DNA of 20,614 nt from a bacterium. GTDB lineage: Bacteria > Patescibacteriota > Microgenomatia > Levybacterales > UBA12049. Positions 1 to 8,103 of the stretch are shown here, piece by piece. The stretch lies in contig JAJYHW010000012.1 of assembly GCA_021784535.1 (NCBI GenBank), positions 1-20,614 on the forward strand. The letters run 5' to 3'. The position numbers and the translations under genes are program-made. Under the pieces are notes generated by a model. It was not told the origin of the DNA. It did not search any database and was given only the letters and a program-made list of their open reading frames with translations. The first letter of the stretch is position 1, and each line of letters opens with the position of its first letter.

Positions 1-123
1 GAATTTTGGACAGATGGATATTATGTTGGGACAGTGTCAGAGAAAGGAAACTGGAAAGTGGTAGAGCAATATGTCAGAAACCAAGGGAAAAAACTTGAGG
101 AAGCCCAACTGAGGTTGTTATAA
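1..123 (+). CDS. tnpA: IS200/IS605-family transposase TnpA, C-terminal end only
   Basis: The first 40 codons read in frame 1 end in TAA at 121-123 and give the C-terminal part of a Y1 (HUH) single-strand transposase. FWTDGYYVGTVS followed by VVEQYVRNQ is the usual end of this family. The Tyr of EQYVRNQ (codon 70-72) aligns with the catalytic tyrosine that forms the 5'-phosphotyrosine link to DNA. The HUH motif and the start lie outside the window, so whether the gene is intact cannot be judged. A strong hairpin follows 10 bases after the stop. Family assignment is from motif recognition. Confidence 0.8.
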   Translation, partial: EFWTDGYYVGTVSEKGNWKVVEQYVRNQGKKLEEAQLRLL

Positions 124-132
124 CTTCCGATA

Positions 133-163
133 CCCTGCGGTCTCTGCCGCAGGGTTCTTTATT
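133..163 (+). terminator. Hairpin after tnpA: terminator or IS right-end structure
   Basis: A perfect 8-bp stem (CCCTGCGG at 133-140, CCGCAGGG at 147-154, 6-base loop) is followed by TTCTTTATTT. This fits an intrinsic terminator for the transposase gene. IS200/IS605 elements also carry subterminal hairpins that TnpA recognises as single-stranded DNA, so it may instead, or also, be the right end of the element. The sequence alone does not separate the two. Confidence 0.6.
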
Positions 164-209
164 TATATTGTAAAACTTTTAACTGAAAAATCCTCATCTT
201 TAAGTATTT

Positions 210-241
210 TTTAAGCATATATTAAGTATATCATGCTTAAA
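210..241. promoter_or_regulatory. 9-bp inverted repeat upstream of the PH-domain gene
   Basis: TTTAAGCAT (210-218) and ATGCTTAAA (233-241) are perfect inverted repeats 14 bases apart, ending 8 bases before the ATG at 250. The spacer is AT-rich and holds -10-like hexamers such as TATATC at 227-232. It could be an operator or a start-proximal RNA hairpin; no function is proven. Confidence 0.35.
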
Positions 242-249
242 TATATTGC

Positions 250-756
250 ATGCCGGATATAATTTATGAACAGATAAAAATGGTTGAGCCTATTCGCGAA
301 AGCCTTATCGTTCTGACAACAAAAATATTGCTGACGATGATTACTATCGATTTTTTGTATATCCTTCTTCGTGTCCTATTCTTTGATTTAAACCCTCACA
401 GCAAATTTATTCCTGAACAATATGTAACCGGCAGTTTTTTTCTTTTTCTTATTTTTTCATATGTACTTGAAATTTGTCTTGTTATTTTTTTTATTCAAAA
501 ATGGGTACGCACACTGTATATCATAGAAAAAAACACACTTGTTGTGCGAAGCGGTATACTCAAAACGACGGAACGTGTTTATGATTTAAAAAATCTTCGA
601 TCAGTATCTGTATCTCAAGGTCTATTGGGAAAACTGTTCCGGTTTGGCTCGGTTGAAATCTCTATCACTTCTCCAAATCTTCTTGAAAAACCCATTCTGG
701 ATTCTATTCCAAATCCAAGGGAGGTGGAAGAAAGATTGAAAAAAATATTGTTATGA
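250..756 (+). CDS. Membrane-anchored bacterial PH-domain protein
   Basis: 168 residues. Two hydrophobic segments (about residues 20-46 and 60-85) are followed by a cytosolic C-terminal domain of the bacterial PH type (YdbS/bPH2-like): a strand-rich stretch beginning WVRTLYIIEKNTLVV, then SGILKTTERVYDLKNLRSV, the SVSQGLLGKLFRFGSVEI pattern and the terminal DSIPNPREVEERL. The family is widespread and mostly uncharacterised; its members are small integral-membrane proteins and no reaction can be assigned. The gene stands alone between the IS200 remnant and a tRNA on the other strand. The start ATG has no clear Shine-Dalgarno site and lies just after a 9-bp inverted repeat. Confidence 0.75.
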   Translation: MPDIIYEQIKMVEPIRESLIVLTTKILLTMITIDFLYILLRVLFFDLNPHSKFIPEQYVTGSFFLFLIFSYVLEICLVIFFIQKWVRTLYIIEKNTLVVRSGILKTTERVYDLKNLRSVSVSQGLLGKLFRFGSVEISITSPNLLEKPILDSIPNPREVEERLKKILL

Positions 757-774
757 CGATACGCGTTATGTTTG

Positions 775-847
775 TGCTGAGGCGCAGAGTCGAACTGCGA
801 TCTGATGTTCTTCAGACACCCGCCGTGACCACCTTGGCTACCTCAGC
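775..847 (-). tRNA. tRNA-Phe (GAA)
   Basis: Read on the minus strand the 73 bases fold as a complete cloverleaf: 7-bp acceptor GCTGAGG/CCTCAGC, 3-bp D stem GCC/GGC, anticodon stem GGTGT/ACATC (one G-T) with loop CTGAAGA, 4-base variable region and T arm CGCAG-TTCGACT-CTGCG. The anticodon is GAA. Position 37 is G rather than the A common in bacterial tRNA-Phe. No CCA is encoded: the discriminator A is followed by CAA. Confidence 0.9.
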
Positions 848-864
848 ATGATGGTGAAATAATA

Positions 865-880
865 ATTCTCACATGAGAAT
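865..880. repeat. 16-bp near-perfect palindrome in the tRNA-Phe leader
   Basis: ATTCTCA and TGAGAAT (865-871, 874-880) face each other across two bases, between the tRNA-Phe promoter and the tRNA 5' end. It would fold in the precursor transcript or form a protein site. Function unknown. Confidence 0.35.
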
Positions 881-894
881 CAGTTATGAATCAT

Positions 895-912
895 ATTATA
901 CCAAATTGTCAA
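895..912 (-). promoter_or_regulatory. Promoter of tRNA-Phe
   Basis: On the minus strand a perfect extended -10 (TGgTATAAT, -10 hexamer at 895-900) lies 47 bases upstream of the tRNA 5' end. A TTGACA at 907-912 is present but only 6 bases from the -10, too close to act as its -35. Confidence 0.5.
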
Positions 913-951
913 AACTAATCATAGAGAAAAGAGGCTTGTAGCTGCTCCAAA

Positions 952-2784
952 TCAGCTCTTAATTTTCACTCTGAATAATCGAAGCGTATTTAAGAGCACT
1001 AGCGCGGATGAAGCTTCATGAATCACTGCTGTTTCAACCAGATTAAGAATTCCTGCTACAACAAGTGTGGCAGCGGTGAGATGAATTAATGTCGCGACCA
1101 CAACATCCTGCTTGATAATACGAAATGTCTTTTTCGCGACGACAATCATCTCAGGCAGTGTTCCAATCGTATTATTTAAAAGAACAATATCTGCCGCGTT
1201 TAGCGTAAGATCAATACCACGTCCGCCCATTGCTATGCCAACATTTGCTTTTGCAAGAGCAGGAGCATCATTTATTCCATCACCAACCATAACCACATTT
1301 CTCCCTTCGCGAACTTTTTTATCAACCTCGTCTACTTTGCCTTCAGGACGGACATCTGCAATAAATAATGCATGATGCAGTTCCTGAGCAATTGTTTGTG
1401 CGACTTCTTTCTTATCACCTGTAACGATAATGGCTTCGTACCCTTTTTGCGCAAGTGTCGCAAAGAGTGTGGGCGCATCCGCACGTAATTTATCAAGAAG
1501 GAAAAGAACGCCCAGCAATTGACTATCTTCTCCGACATATACCGGAGTTGCGCCTTTCCTTTCCCAGGAGCTCACTGTTTCGACAATCTCTTTTGTAATA
1601 TGCACACCCTGCTGCTGTAAGAGGATACTGTTGCCGACAAACAACTTTTTTCCATTATACTGCGCACTCATACCTTTTCCAACGATTGTCTTATTATCTT
1701 CTATGCGAAGAAGCCCAAGTTTTTTATCTTGTGCTGCTTGCAGGATAGGGAGGGAGAGTGGGTGATTGGCAAACTTTTCAATACTTGCAGCAATTGTTAA
1801 AATGGACTCTTCTGTTCCATGTACGGAAAGAATATGCTCAACTGCAGGGTTGCCCTCTGTAATGGTTCCTGTCTTATCAAAAAGAATGGTATCCGCTTTG
1901 GTAAGATTCTCAAGTGAAGGACTGCTTTTGACTAGAATTCCTGATTTTGCAAGTATTGTGATGCCTATCGTTGTCGCAACCGGAACGATAATAGCAAAAA
2001 CAACAGGAACAACCGCTATCCAAAAAGAAAGAGCTTTGATAATGTCATGCGTCACAAAAAAGATGATACCTACACCGATGACTGCACAAAGCGTTGTTAT
2101 CCACGCATATTTACTGACCACATGCGCAAGAGGCGCTTTGTCATTTTGAGCTTGCGATACCAAATGCTGTATCTGAAAAAGTGTAGAATTTGCCGCAGTC
2201 GCAAGGGCAGTTGCTTCAAAATAATTACCGGCGTTTATTGAACCAGCCAGCAACTTGTCTCCCTTTTTCTTCGGAACCGGTTTTGATTCTCCCGTCACTA
2301 CTGATTCATCAAGCAGTGCTTCATCGGTAAGAAGCAGCGCATCGGTTGCGACACGCTCACCGCTTTTGACTACAAGAATATCATTCACAACAATATCTTT
2401 AATCGCAACAACAATCTCTTTATCCTGACGTTTAATAGTCGCTGTCTTGGGAAGTTTTTCGGAAATAGACATAATTGAGGCTTTTACCCGTTCCAGAATA
2501 ATTGTCTTGAATAAATGCCCAAGCAAAATAATAAGAATAAAAATAAGTGCGACATTGCCTTTTCCCAAATAAAGCAATAAATAGATAGTAATGATAGGCG
2601 GGAGTGAGAGATCCAATTGTTTTTTACGTAACGCCTGAAAGATTGAGACATAATAAGGTAATAATGCGAAAACCGCGGCAAGATACGGGACGATCATAAC
2701 GCCGGGATAAAAAATATTAAATACAAAACAAAGCAATGCAAACAATAAAGAAAAGAGAATTATAAAAAAATATCGGGAATACAT
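952..2784 (-). CDS. P-type ATPase, heavy-metal (P1B)-like, lacking the CPx cysteines
   Basis: 610 residues from the ATG at 2784; an in-frame TTG at 2805 would add 7 residues and overlap the upstream gene. The whole P-type cycle is visible: TGES (164-167, actuator), DKTGT with phosphorylated Asp303, the HP of NHPLS (341-342), GDGINDAP (501-508), and a C-terminal IHEASSALVLLNTLRL typical of P1B pumps. About seven or eight membrane segments are predicted and there is no N-terminal metal-binding domain. The metal-site motif, normally CPC/CPH/SPC, reads VPV (267-269), so both ligand positions are valine. The substrate is therefore uncertain: divergent metal, other cation, or altered function. The gene follows the MFS gene by 4 bases and is probably co-transcribed with it. 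No clear terminator is seen downstream. Confidence 0.85.
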   Translation of the reverse strand: MYSRYFFIILFSLLFALLCFVFNIFYPGVMIVPYLAAVFALLPYYVSIFQALRKKQLDLSLPPIITIYLLLYLGKGNVALIFILIILLGHLFKTIILERVKASIMSISEKLPKTATIKRQDKEIVVAIKDIVVNDILVVKSGERVATDALLLTDEALLDESVVTGESKPVPKKKGDKLLAGSINAGNYFEATALATAANSTLFQIQHLVSQAQNDKAPLAHVVSKYAWITTLCAVIGVGIIFFVTHDIIKALSFWIAVVPVVFAIIVPVATTIGITILAKSGILVKSSPSLENLTKADTILFDKTGTITEGNPAVEHILSVHGTEESILTIAASIEKFANHPLSLPILQAAQDKKLGLLRIEDNKTIVGKGMSAQYNGKKLFVGNSILLQQQGVHITKEIVETVSSWERKGATPVYVGEDSQLLGVLFLLDKLRADAPTLFATLAQKGYEAIIVTGDKKEVAQTIAQELHHALFIADVRPEGKVDEVDKKVREGRNVVMVGDGINDAPALAKANVGIAMGGRGIDLTLNAADIVLLNNTIGTLPEMIVVAKKTFRIIKQDVVVATLIHLTAATLVVAGILNLVETAVIHEASSALVLLNTLRLFRVKIKS

Positions 2785-2788
2785 ATTT

Positions 2789-3991
2789 TTACTTTTTCTT
2801 AGCAATCTGTTCCGGATGTGTCAAATCTACTGTCATCAAAATAATTGTTGCAAGCAGCGCTGCGATAAATGCGTACAAATACGAATAAAACTGACTAAAA
2901 GAAAACAGAATTCCCATAATAAGATTTGACAGGAATTGCCCGGCACTTCGTGACACTGATAGCCATCCCATACCGGAAGAGAGTGTCTTCGGATGAACAA
3001 ACAGGGAAATGGCTGTAGGTTCATATGTTTCAACCGCACCCATACCCAATCCCAAACCGGCGATAAAAAGATAGAAAACAAGAGAAGGAAAATGAAACAA
3101 GACGCTCAGGCCAATAAGAAGAGAAGACAAAGCCGATGGTAAATACCCCAATGTCCAAAGTGCTCTTACTGGCTTGAGTCTTGTTGATCCAAGTGCATAT
3201 CCGCTTATCGCGGAAATACCTAAATAAACTGCATACGTAAGAATACCCCAGCTATAATTGTATTGATGAGCAAGCGCGGCAGTAAGTATCGGAAAACCAA
3301 GATTATAGAAACTAAAGCCGTACAGGACTGCTGAAAACAATAACGCAGTAAACAGTACGTTATTGCGATGATTGCCGGTAGCTGTCGTTACGTGAAGCGG
3401 TTGCGTTTCATCAGAATATGTCTTGTTCCGTTTAATAAAAAAGAGTAGTGCTGTTGAGACAAAAAGAGGAATAGCGGAGAGAAGAATAATAAAACGTATT
3501 GGCAAATGCAATGCAAGAACAAAAATCAACGCAAGCAATGTTGATGCCAGTCCTCCACCGATATCAAGCGCGTGCAAAAAACCAAAAATGTTTGAGCGAT
3601 ATTCCGGCTTTGAAACAGTAACCAGAAGCGCACGACGTGCCGGAGTTCGAAAATATCGCGCCCACCATCCAAGGATAAACAGAAGACCGCTTAACCAAAT
3701 CATGTGAGTTAATCCGCTCAAAGACATCAAGGGAATAAATATATTTCCGATAATTGCAATCGTTTTTTTATCAATTTTATCTCCCAGTTTCCCCCCGAAA
3801 TAGGCAAAGAATGAGCCTGCTCCAAAACTGAGAGCGGTAATAATACCATAAATATATACCGGCTGGTGTAGCTCGATGATTAAAAAAAGAGGAAAAAGAG
3901 CAGTTACCCCTTGATATCCAAGGTCAGCAAAAAATGCTGAAAAACAAATAAGCAGAACGTCCTTATTGATAAATTGCTGTTTTTTAAACAT
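2789..3991 (-). CDS. Major facilitator superfamily transporter
   Basis: 400 residues with about 12 hydrophobic segments in two halves. Between segments 2 and 3 lies FFAYFGGKLGDKIDKKTIA, which matches the MFS loop 2-3 signature GxLaDrxGrr. Export of small molecules in exchange for protons is the common role; the substrate cannot be read from the sequence. I chose the ATG at 3991 over the in-frame TTG at 4015 because GAGAG precedes it at suitable spacing and the putative -10 (4006-4011) would lie inside the longer form. It is the first gene of a leftward pair with the P-type ATPase and is divergent from the PAP2 gene 53 bases away. Confidence 0.8.
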   Translation of the reverse strand: MFKKQQFINKDVLLICFSAFFADLGYQGVTALFPLFLIIELHQPVYIYGIITALSFGAGSFFAYFGGKLGDKIDKKTIAIIGNIFIPLMSLSGLTHMIWLSGLLFILGWWARYFRTPARRALLVTVSKPEYRSNIFGFLHALDIGGGLASTLLALIFVLALHLPIRFIILLSAIPLFVSTALLFFIKRNKTYSDETQPLHVTTATGNHRNNVLFTALLFSAVLYGFSFYNLGFPILTAALAHQYNYSWGILTYAVYLGISAISGYALGSTRLKPVRALWTLGYLPSALSSLLIGLSVLFHFPSLVFYLFIAGLGLGMGAVETYEPTAISLFVHPKTLSSGMGWLSVSRSAGQFLSNLIMGILFSFSQFYSYLYAFIAALLATIILMTVDLTHPEQIAKKK

Positions 3992-4005
3992 TTTCTCTCT
4001 TTTCC

Positions 4006-4014
4006 AGTATAACA
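4006..4014 (-). promoter_or_regulatory. Extended -10 promoter of the MFS-ATPase pair
   Basis: TGtTATACT on the minus strand, 14 bases before the chosen ATG at 3991. No convincing -35 is present, as allowed for extended -10 promoters. Confidence 0.5.
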
Positions 4015-4044
4015 AAAAGATTTTGTTTATGATATTATAAAATT

Positions 4045-4548
4045 ATGTCTCAGCTTATTATATTTCTTGCACAATACTTTATCGTCATTGATCTTCTTCT
4101 TGCGGGAATATATGTTATCTATCTTTTTAAAAACAAAAAAACGATATTTATCAAGCTTGCGAAGCTTTCAATACTCTCACTCCCGATTTCCTATCTAAGC
4201 GCAAAAATTCTGCAGCACGTTATCAATGATCCGAGACCATTTGTTGTCAATCATGCTATAAAACCTCTCTTTGCCCACGCGCCGGATAACGGATTTCCTT
4301 CAGATCACACACTTTTGACCATGACAGTTGCGGCAATTATTTTCTCCTATAATCGCAAGCTCGGCATACTTCTCGCATTGTTTTCACTTGTGATAGGCTT
4401 TGCACGTGTCGCAGCGGGAGTCCATCATTCTCTTGATATTATCGGCGCGGCCGTTATCGCAATCGCGGCAACAGCTCTCTCTTTTTTTGTTCTTCAATAC
4501 ATTGCAGGTAAAAAAGAGGATAAATCTATCAAATTGCATAATAAGTAA
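4045..4548 (+). CDS. PAP2-family membrane phosphatase, BcrC-like undecaprenyl diphosphatase
   Basis: 167 residues, about five membrane segments. The three PAP2 phosphatase motifs are visible in order: K...DPRPF (about 54-66), FPSDHT (PSGH variant, His near 95) and RVAAGVHHSLD, which fits Rx5Hx3D exactly and holds the second catalytic His. PSDH and the short length are typical of BcrC/UppP-type enzymes that remove a phosphate from undecaprenyl diphosphate to recycle the peptidoglycan lipid carrier; other lipid phosphatases share the fold. A -10 TATTAT at 4033-4038 ends 6 bases before the ATG, so the mRNA may be leaderless. The left boundary of the integrated element lies 60 bases after the stop. 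Confidence 0.8.
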   Translation: MSQLIIFLAQYFIVIDLLLAGIYVIYLFKNKKTIFIKLAKLSILSLPISYLSAKILQHVINDPRPFVVNHAIKPLFAHAPDNGFPSDHTLLTMTVAAIIFSYNRKLGILLALFSLVIGFARVAAGVHHSLDIIGAAVIAIAATALSFFVLQYIAGKKEDKSIKLHNK

Positions 4549-4608
4549 GGATCTTTTCAGCAACAGTTTATATCTGTTTTTTGCTCAAGCAGTATCAGTA
4601 GCGACCAA

Positions 4609-4653
4609 CTAGTGGACGATGAGGGATTCGAACCCCTGACATCTTCAGTGTAA
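4609..4653 (-). repeat. Distal attachment site: displaced 3' part of tRNA-Val
   Basis: A 45-bp copy of the 3' part of tRNA-Val, from the anticodon loop to just past the discriminator. It matches 13908-13952 except at 4637 (T here, C there). The difference makes an A-C mismatch in the T stem of this copy where the functional tRNA has G-C, as expected for a displaced copy no longer under selection. After 4653 the sequence departs from tRNA, so no tRNA can be made here. Confidence 0.88.
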
Positions 4654-4667
4654 TTCGCCTGTTGTCT

Positions 4668-4687
4668 TGAATTTTGTCACATAAGAC
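4668..4687 (+). repeat. Arm-like end repeat, left copy
   Basis: A 20-base sequence starting TGAATTTTG and ending CACATAAGAC, 15 bases inside the left attachment repeat. The same sequence, one base shorter, occurs on the opposite strand at 13839-13857 near the right end. Both copies point inward. Candidate arm-type binding site for the integrase. Confidence 0.6.
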
Positions 4688-4983
4688 TCGCAAATTATAA
4701 GGATTTCTGAGGATTTTTGCAATTAAGGGGGTTAGAAAGACGAAAAAAAATTCATCATAACGAGCACTATCTCGTGCCAAAATGCATCCTAGCGGACGAG
4801 AGACATATCTTAAATAGGATTTATAATTAGCTCATTCACTACAATAAGTTTGTAATTTTTCATAAAAATCAGTAGAATGTAATATTAATTTAGTAAGTTG
4901 TCTAAATACAACAACTTTATTAAAAGCACAAATGGTCTGAATATCGATTCAAGAGACAAATTAACATCAGTAATAGTAAATTA

Positions 4984-5023
4984 AAGATACTCTGTCCCTA
5001 CTATACTTACCTGAAAGTATCTT
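4984..5023 (+). promoter_or_regulatory. Putative promoter of the cargo operon, enclosed by an inverted repeat
   Basis: AAGATACT (4984-4991) and AGTATCTT (5016-5023) form perfect 8-bp arms around a -10-like TATACT (5002-5007). A second, overlapping stem ATACTT/AAGTAT (5003-5008, 5015-5020) would compete with the first. No good -35 and no Shine-Dalgarno site before the ATG at 5068 are seen. Could be an operator or a switching leader; weak evidence. Confidence 0.35.
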
Positions 5024-5067
5024 CTTTGAGCAAACTAATAATTACTGGATAAATTCTCTTACCGTCA

Positions 5068-8000
5068 ATGAACGAATTTAACGAATCTATTTTATCACTA
5101 AAAATGAATGTAAAAAGTGGCCAAGTGTGGGCTATTTTTGATATTGACCGTGTTTTAATCAATACAACCTCTTGGTACAGAGCTTGTGTTACGCCTCATT
5201 TATTAATCCCGAAAAGTAATATTTCGAAATTTATTGAAATTAATAACAGCACATATTCAAAAAATCCAATAATGCCAAAATCAACTTTTCGTAAGAGGAC
5301 ATTAGGATTAATCAACAGAAAAATTACAAAAGAATTTATTAATTTACTTAAAAAAGACACTCAGGCAGTTAACGAATTTAGCCTTGATGAAAAAGTAGAT
5401 GAAAAGTATTTATATGATGCAGGATATTATATTGGAAGTAAATTACATATATATCAAGAAGCAATACAATATTTGGAGTATTTAAGTAGATTTTATGGGG
5501 AAGATTTACACATACTCTATTTGACTGCCGGATATCAACCTTTTATGCAAGGCGTTATTGATAGTATCTATAAACGCAAAAATCTTCAGTATAAAAATTA
5601 TCAAGTCTTTGGTTCAGGCATTAAATTCACTGAGGGCAGAGGACAGGAAACATTTCTATGTTTTGGTAGTACAAAAAGAAAAGTTGCAGAAACCATCCTA
5701 AATGAGGGAGGTAAAATTGTATTCGCATGTGATGATGATAAAGAAAATGAATCTTTGCTCAATATTATCGATAAAAATGGAGGAAAAACTCTTTTCATAT
5801 CTCATTTAGGCAATAATTCTGTTAATGATAGCTGGAAAAGATTCGTGACTGAGAATATATCAATGAAGAAGGTTACAAACGAACTAATGGAAAGTAATGA
5901 AAGCTATTCCTTATATAAAGGAATGCAGCTAGAAAAAGATTATCCATCTCTCTATAATAAATTTGGAAAATACATAAACAAAATTGGTATTGTTGTTCTT
6001 CATAGAAAAGAATACAAGACTGCGCTTGAAAATATATTAAGTAAAATCTCTTCTGAAAACGATAAAAAAGAGTTGAAAAAAATTTATTCAGAATTTATCT
6101 TCGAGAAGAGAGATGCCATATATCTCAGAGGTAAATATTACTATCATTGTCTTCCCGAGTATATTTTTGTTGATCCACGCACAAATTGTGAAAAATGGTA
6201 TCAACAGACTATCTACTGCATAAAAGCATTAAGTATTTTTTATAATTATAAATTCCTTGAATCCTGGAATGAAATGAATATAGAAGAAAAATTATTAGTA
6301 CTATGTATTATTGATCATTACAAAAATTCAATATATACGGTGGTAAATACCTTATATAAAACCTCTACGGAACATTCAGATGCAATATCTGATGACTTAC
6401 TTCACAATATAGATAGTATAGCCAACAAGATTACTTCTTTATATTATGAACTAGTTTTCGATTCTCCTAATATTATTCCTTTGCAGGAATTAATTAGCTT
6501 AAATAATAACAACATATTGGAGGAAATAAAAAAACAAATGAACATGCACCAAGGAAATCAACCAGGTATAAGAGAGCTAGATGATCCTTATATCATTTCG
6601 CTTTCAGTATTATCGACACTGGAACAAATGAAAATGAAAAAAAAGTATTATGATTTAATAATAGACTTTCCATGCGGAGGTTTAGAATTAGGACTTGCCT
6701 TCTTAGCCATTTCTAAAATCTTTAATAAAAAAGGAAAACAACCACAAGTCATTCATTGTTTTTATAGCTCAAAAAAGAGAAAGAGAAAGAGAAATAAAGA
6801 AAATATTGTCAATTATAAAAATAACCACAAATGGCTTTACCAATTTGTTCCTAAACACCATAAAGAAAAGATTGATGAGGTAATTAATTTTAATAAACAG
6901 GTTCTCCTTTATGACAATAATGTAACTACATTTAGCACACTTATAGAGGTAAAACATTTCTTCATGAATAAATTTTTTAAAAAAAGTGACGCAGTTGTAG
7001 CTGGAGTATTCTATCAAAATATAGCGAAATATCTTATAAAAGAGGGCCATTCAGAAAAAGTAAACTCTTTATGGCGGAAAACATTAGATTTTAAACCAGT
7101 TAGTGATTATATAACCGCTTTCAATACCTGGGGCACAAGCGAAAAAGGCAAAATGCTTGAATCTATATTTTTCATTAAGGAGAAAGTATTAACTTTTGAT
7201 TTAAAGAAAAATTCTCCGATGAAAGCTAGCCCTATTTTTAAAGTTTGTCGAGTACAAAATATTTTTGATCTTATGCTAGCTATAAATAATGGAGGGAATA
7301 TGATAGGGATTCATGCAGTTTATCCTGATAGGCTGAAGTATCAACTTTCTCAAAGAACTTACAGACCATATTATGACAATAGAATACTTCCTTTCCTTCC
7401 TATATCTAGCTACGAATGTGATAGTATACAGGCTCTTGCAAAGTATATACCTAAAAATGTGAGGCAGGTACTTCTATTTGAGAAGGAAACATCCATCGAT
7501 TCTATAAATCAAACTATTAACGCATATCAATTAGATACAAAAAATATCTATTTACAATTTCAGCATCGAGTCAATAATGATTACATAAAAATGATTAAAA
7601 GCAATGTAACTGATAACGTTATAGCAACGATTGGTGCTTTTCAGGAAGATTTTACTGCATATTTCCAACGGTTAGAGAAAATACTTAATGGCAAAAATGA
7701 TTTTATTTTATTAGATTTGTCAAAGCATCAACCTGATCTTATTAGCAGCGGAGACATATATCACAATTTTGACAAAATTTTTCTATTAAAAAGATTAGCA
7801 ATATCTATGAAAAATAATAAAGTACCCCTAATAATTGCTGATGACGTTAGCAAAGAGGAATTTAAAGAATATTTAAATATACTTAAAGGATGTCAGATAA
7901 ATGTTGCTGGAATTGACATGCAAAATAATTTGGAGGTTTCAAGCAACGACCAACGATACAGACTTATAACTGATAATGGCAAAAGATATCAAATTCGAAT

Positions 8001-8103
8001 TCGTAAATCCGCTGATAAGTTAGATGATATAGGTAAGTTCGTTCAATCAAAAGAATTTAGGAGGTTATGTGAGCTGCCAAATTTGTCACAAGATAATATA
8101 TGA
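5068..8103 (+). CDS. HAD phosphatase / phosphoribosyltransferase-like / PRAI (TrpF)-like fusion protein
   Basis: 1011 residues, three enzyme-like domains. Residues 15-250 fit a HAD phosphatase: FDIDRVL with Asp25/Asp27, LYLTAG with Thr153, a Lys near 203-205 and ACDDD at 221-224. Residues 260-500 are helix-rich and unrecognised. Residues 505-690 resemble a type I phosphoribosyltransferase: glycine-rich DFPCGGLELGLAF (533-545) and VLLYDNNVTTFSTL (612-625) in place of the PRPP motif vlvDDvxTTGxT, with second Asp and Gly replaced. Residues 720-955 follow phosphoribosylanthranilate isomerase: FKVCRV (Cys727 at the catalytic Cys position), NMIGIHA, FILLDLS (Asp883 at the catalytic Asp position), IIADDV and GIDMQNNLE replacing the LAGG and SSGvE phosphate loops. 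The HAD assignment is strongest; the other two are divergent. Its stop overlaps the next ATG by 4 bases, so it heads an operon. Likely cytosolic; substrate unknown. Confidence 0.65.
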   Translation: MNEFNESILSLKMNVKSGQVWAIFDIDRVLINTTSWYRACVTPHLLIPKSNISKFIEINNSTYSKNPIMPKSTFRKRTLGLINRKITKEFINLLKKDTQAVNEFSLDEKVDEKYLYDAGYYIGSKLHIYQEAIQYLEYLSRFYGEDLHILYLTAGYQPFMQGVIDSIYKRKNLQYKNYQVFGSGIKFTEGRGQETFLCFGSTKRKVAETILNEGGKIVFACDDDKENESLLNIIDKNGGKTLFISHLGNNSVNDSWKRFVTENISMKKVTNELMESNESYSLYKGMQLEKDYPSLYNKFGKYINKIGIVVLHRKEYKTALENILSKISSENDKKELKKIYSEFIFEKRDAIYLRGKYYYHCLPEYIFVDPRTNCEKWYQQTIYCIKALSIFYNYKFLESWNEMNIEEKLLVLCIIDHYKNSIYTVVNTLYKTSTEHSDAISDDLLHNIDSIANKITSLYYELVFDSPNIIPLQELISLNNNNILEEIKKQMNMHQGNQPGIRELDDPYIISLSVLSTLEQMKMKKKYYDLIIDFPCGGLELGLAFLAISKIFNKKGKQPQVIHCFYSSKKRKRKRNKENIVNYKNNHKWLYQFVPKHHKEKIDEVINFNKQVLLYDNNVTTFSTLIEVKHFFMNKFFKKSDAVVAGVFYQNIAKYLIKEGHSEKVNSLWRKTLDFKPVSDYITAFNTWGTSEKGKMLESIFFIKEKVLTFDLKKNSPMKASPIFKVCRVQNIFDLMLAINNGGNMIGIHAVYPDRLKYQLSQRTYRPYYDNRILPFLPISSYECDSIQALAKYIPKNVRQVLLFEKETSIDSINQTINAYQLDTKNIYLQFQHRVNNDYIKMIKSNVTDNVIATIGAFQEDFTAYFQRLEKILNGKNDFILLDLSKHQPDLISSGDIYHNFDKIFLLKRLAISMKNNKVPLIIADDVSKEEFKEYLNILKGCQINVAGIDMQNNLEVSSNDQRYRLITDNGKRYQIRIRKSADKLDDIGKFVQSKEFRRLCELPNLSQDNI

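Larger units (their letters stand above)
4654..5067. other. Non-coding left end of the integrated element
   Basis: No credible gene is seen. The stretch holds an integrase arm-like sequence (4668-4687), a small inverted repeat ACGAG/CTCGT near 4760, a 7-bp inverted repeat AAGTTGT/ACAACTT (4895-4901, 4911-4917), and the inverted repeats and -10 before the next gene (4984-5023). It probably combines attachment-site arms and the promoter of the cargo operon. Confidence 0.5.

Noticed and set aside
4609..4653. A second tRNA-Val gene
   Set aside because: Only the 3' part from the anticodon loop is present; the sequence beyond 4653 cannot form the 5' half.
4595..4780. 61-codon reading frame on the minus strand
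   Set aside because: It runs through the displaced tRNA-Val fragment and the arm-like repeat and has no recognisable protein pattern.
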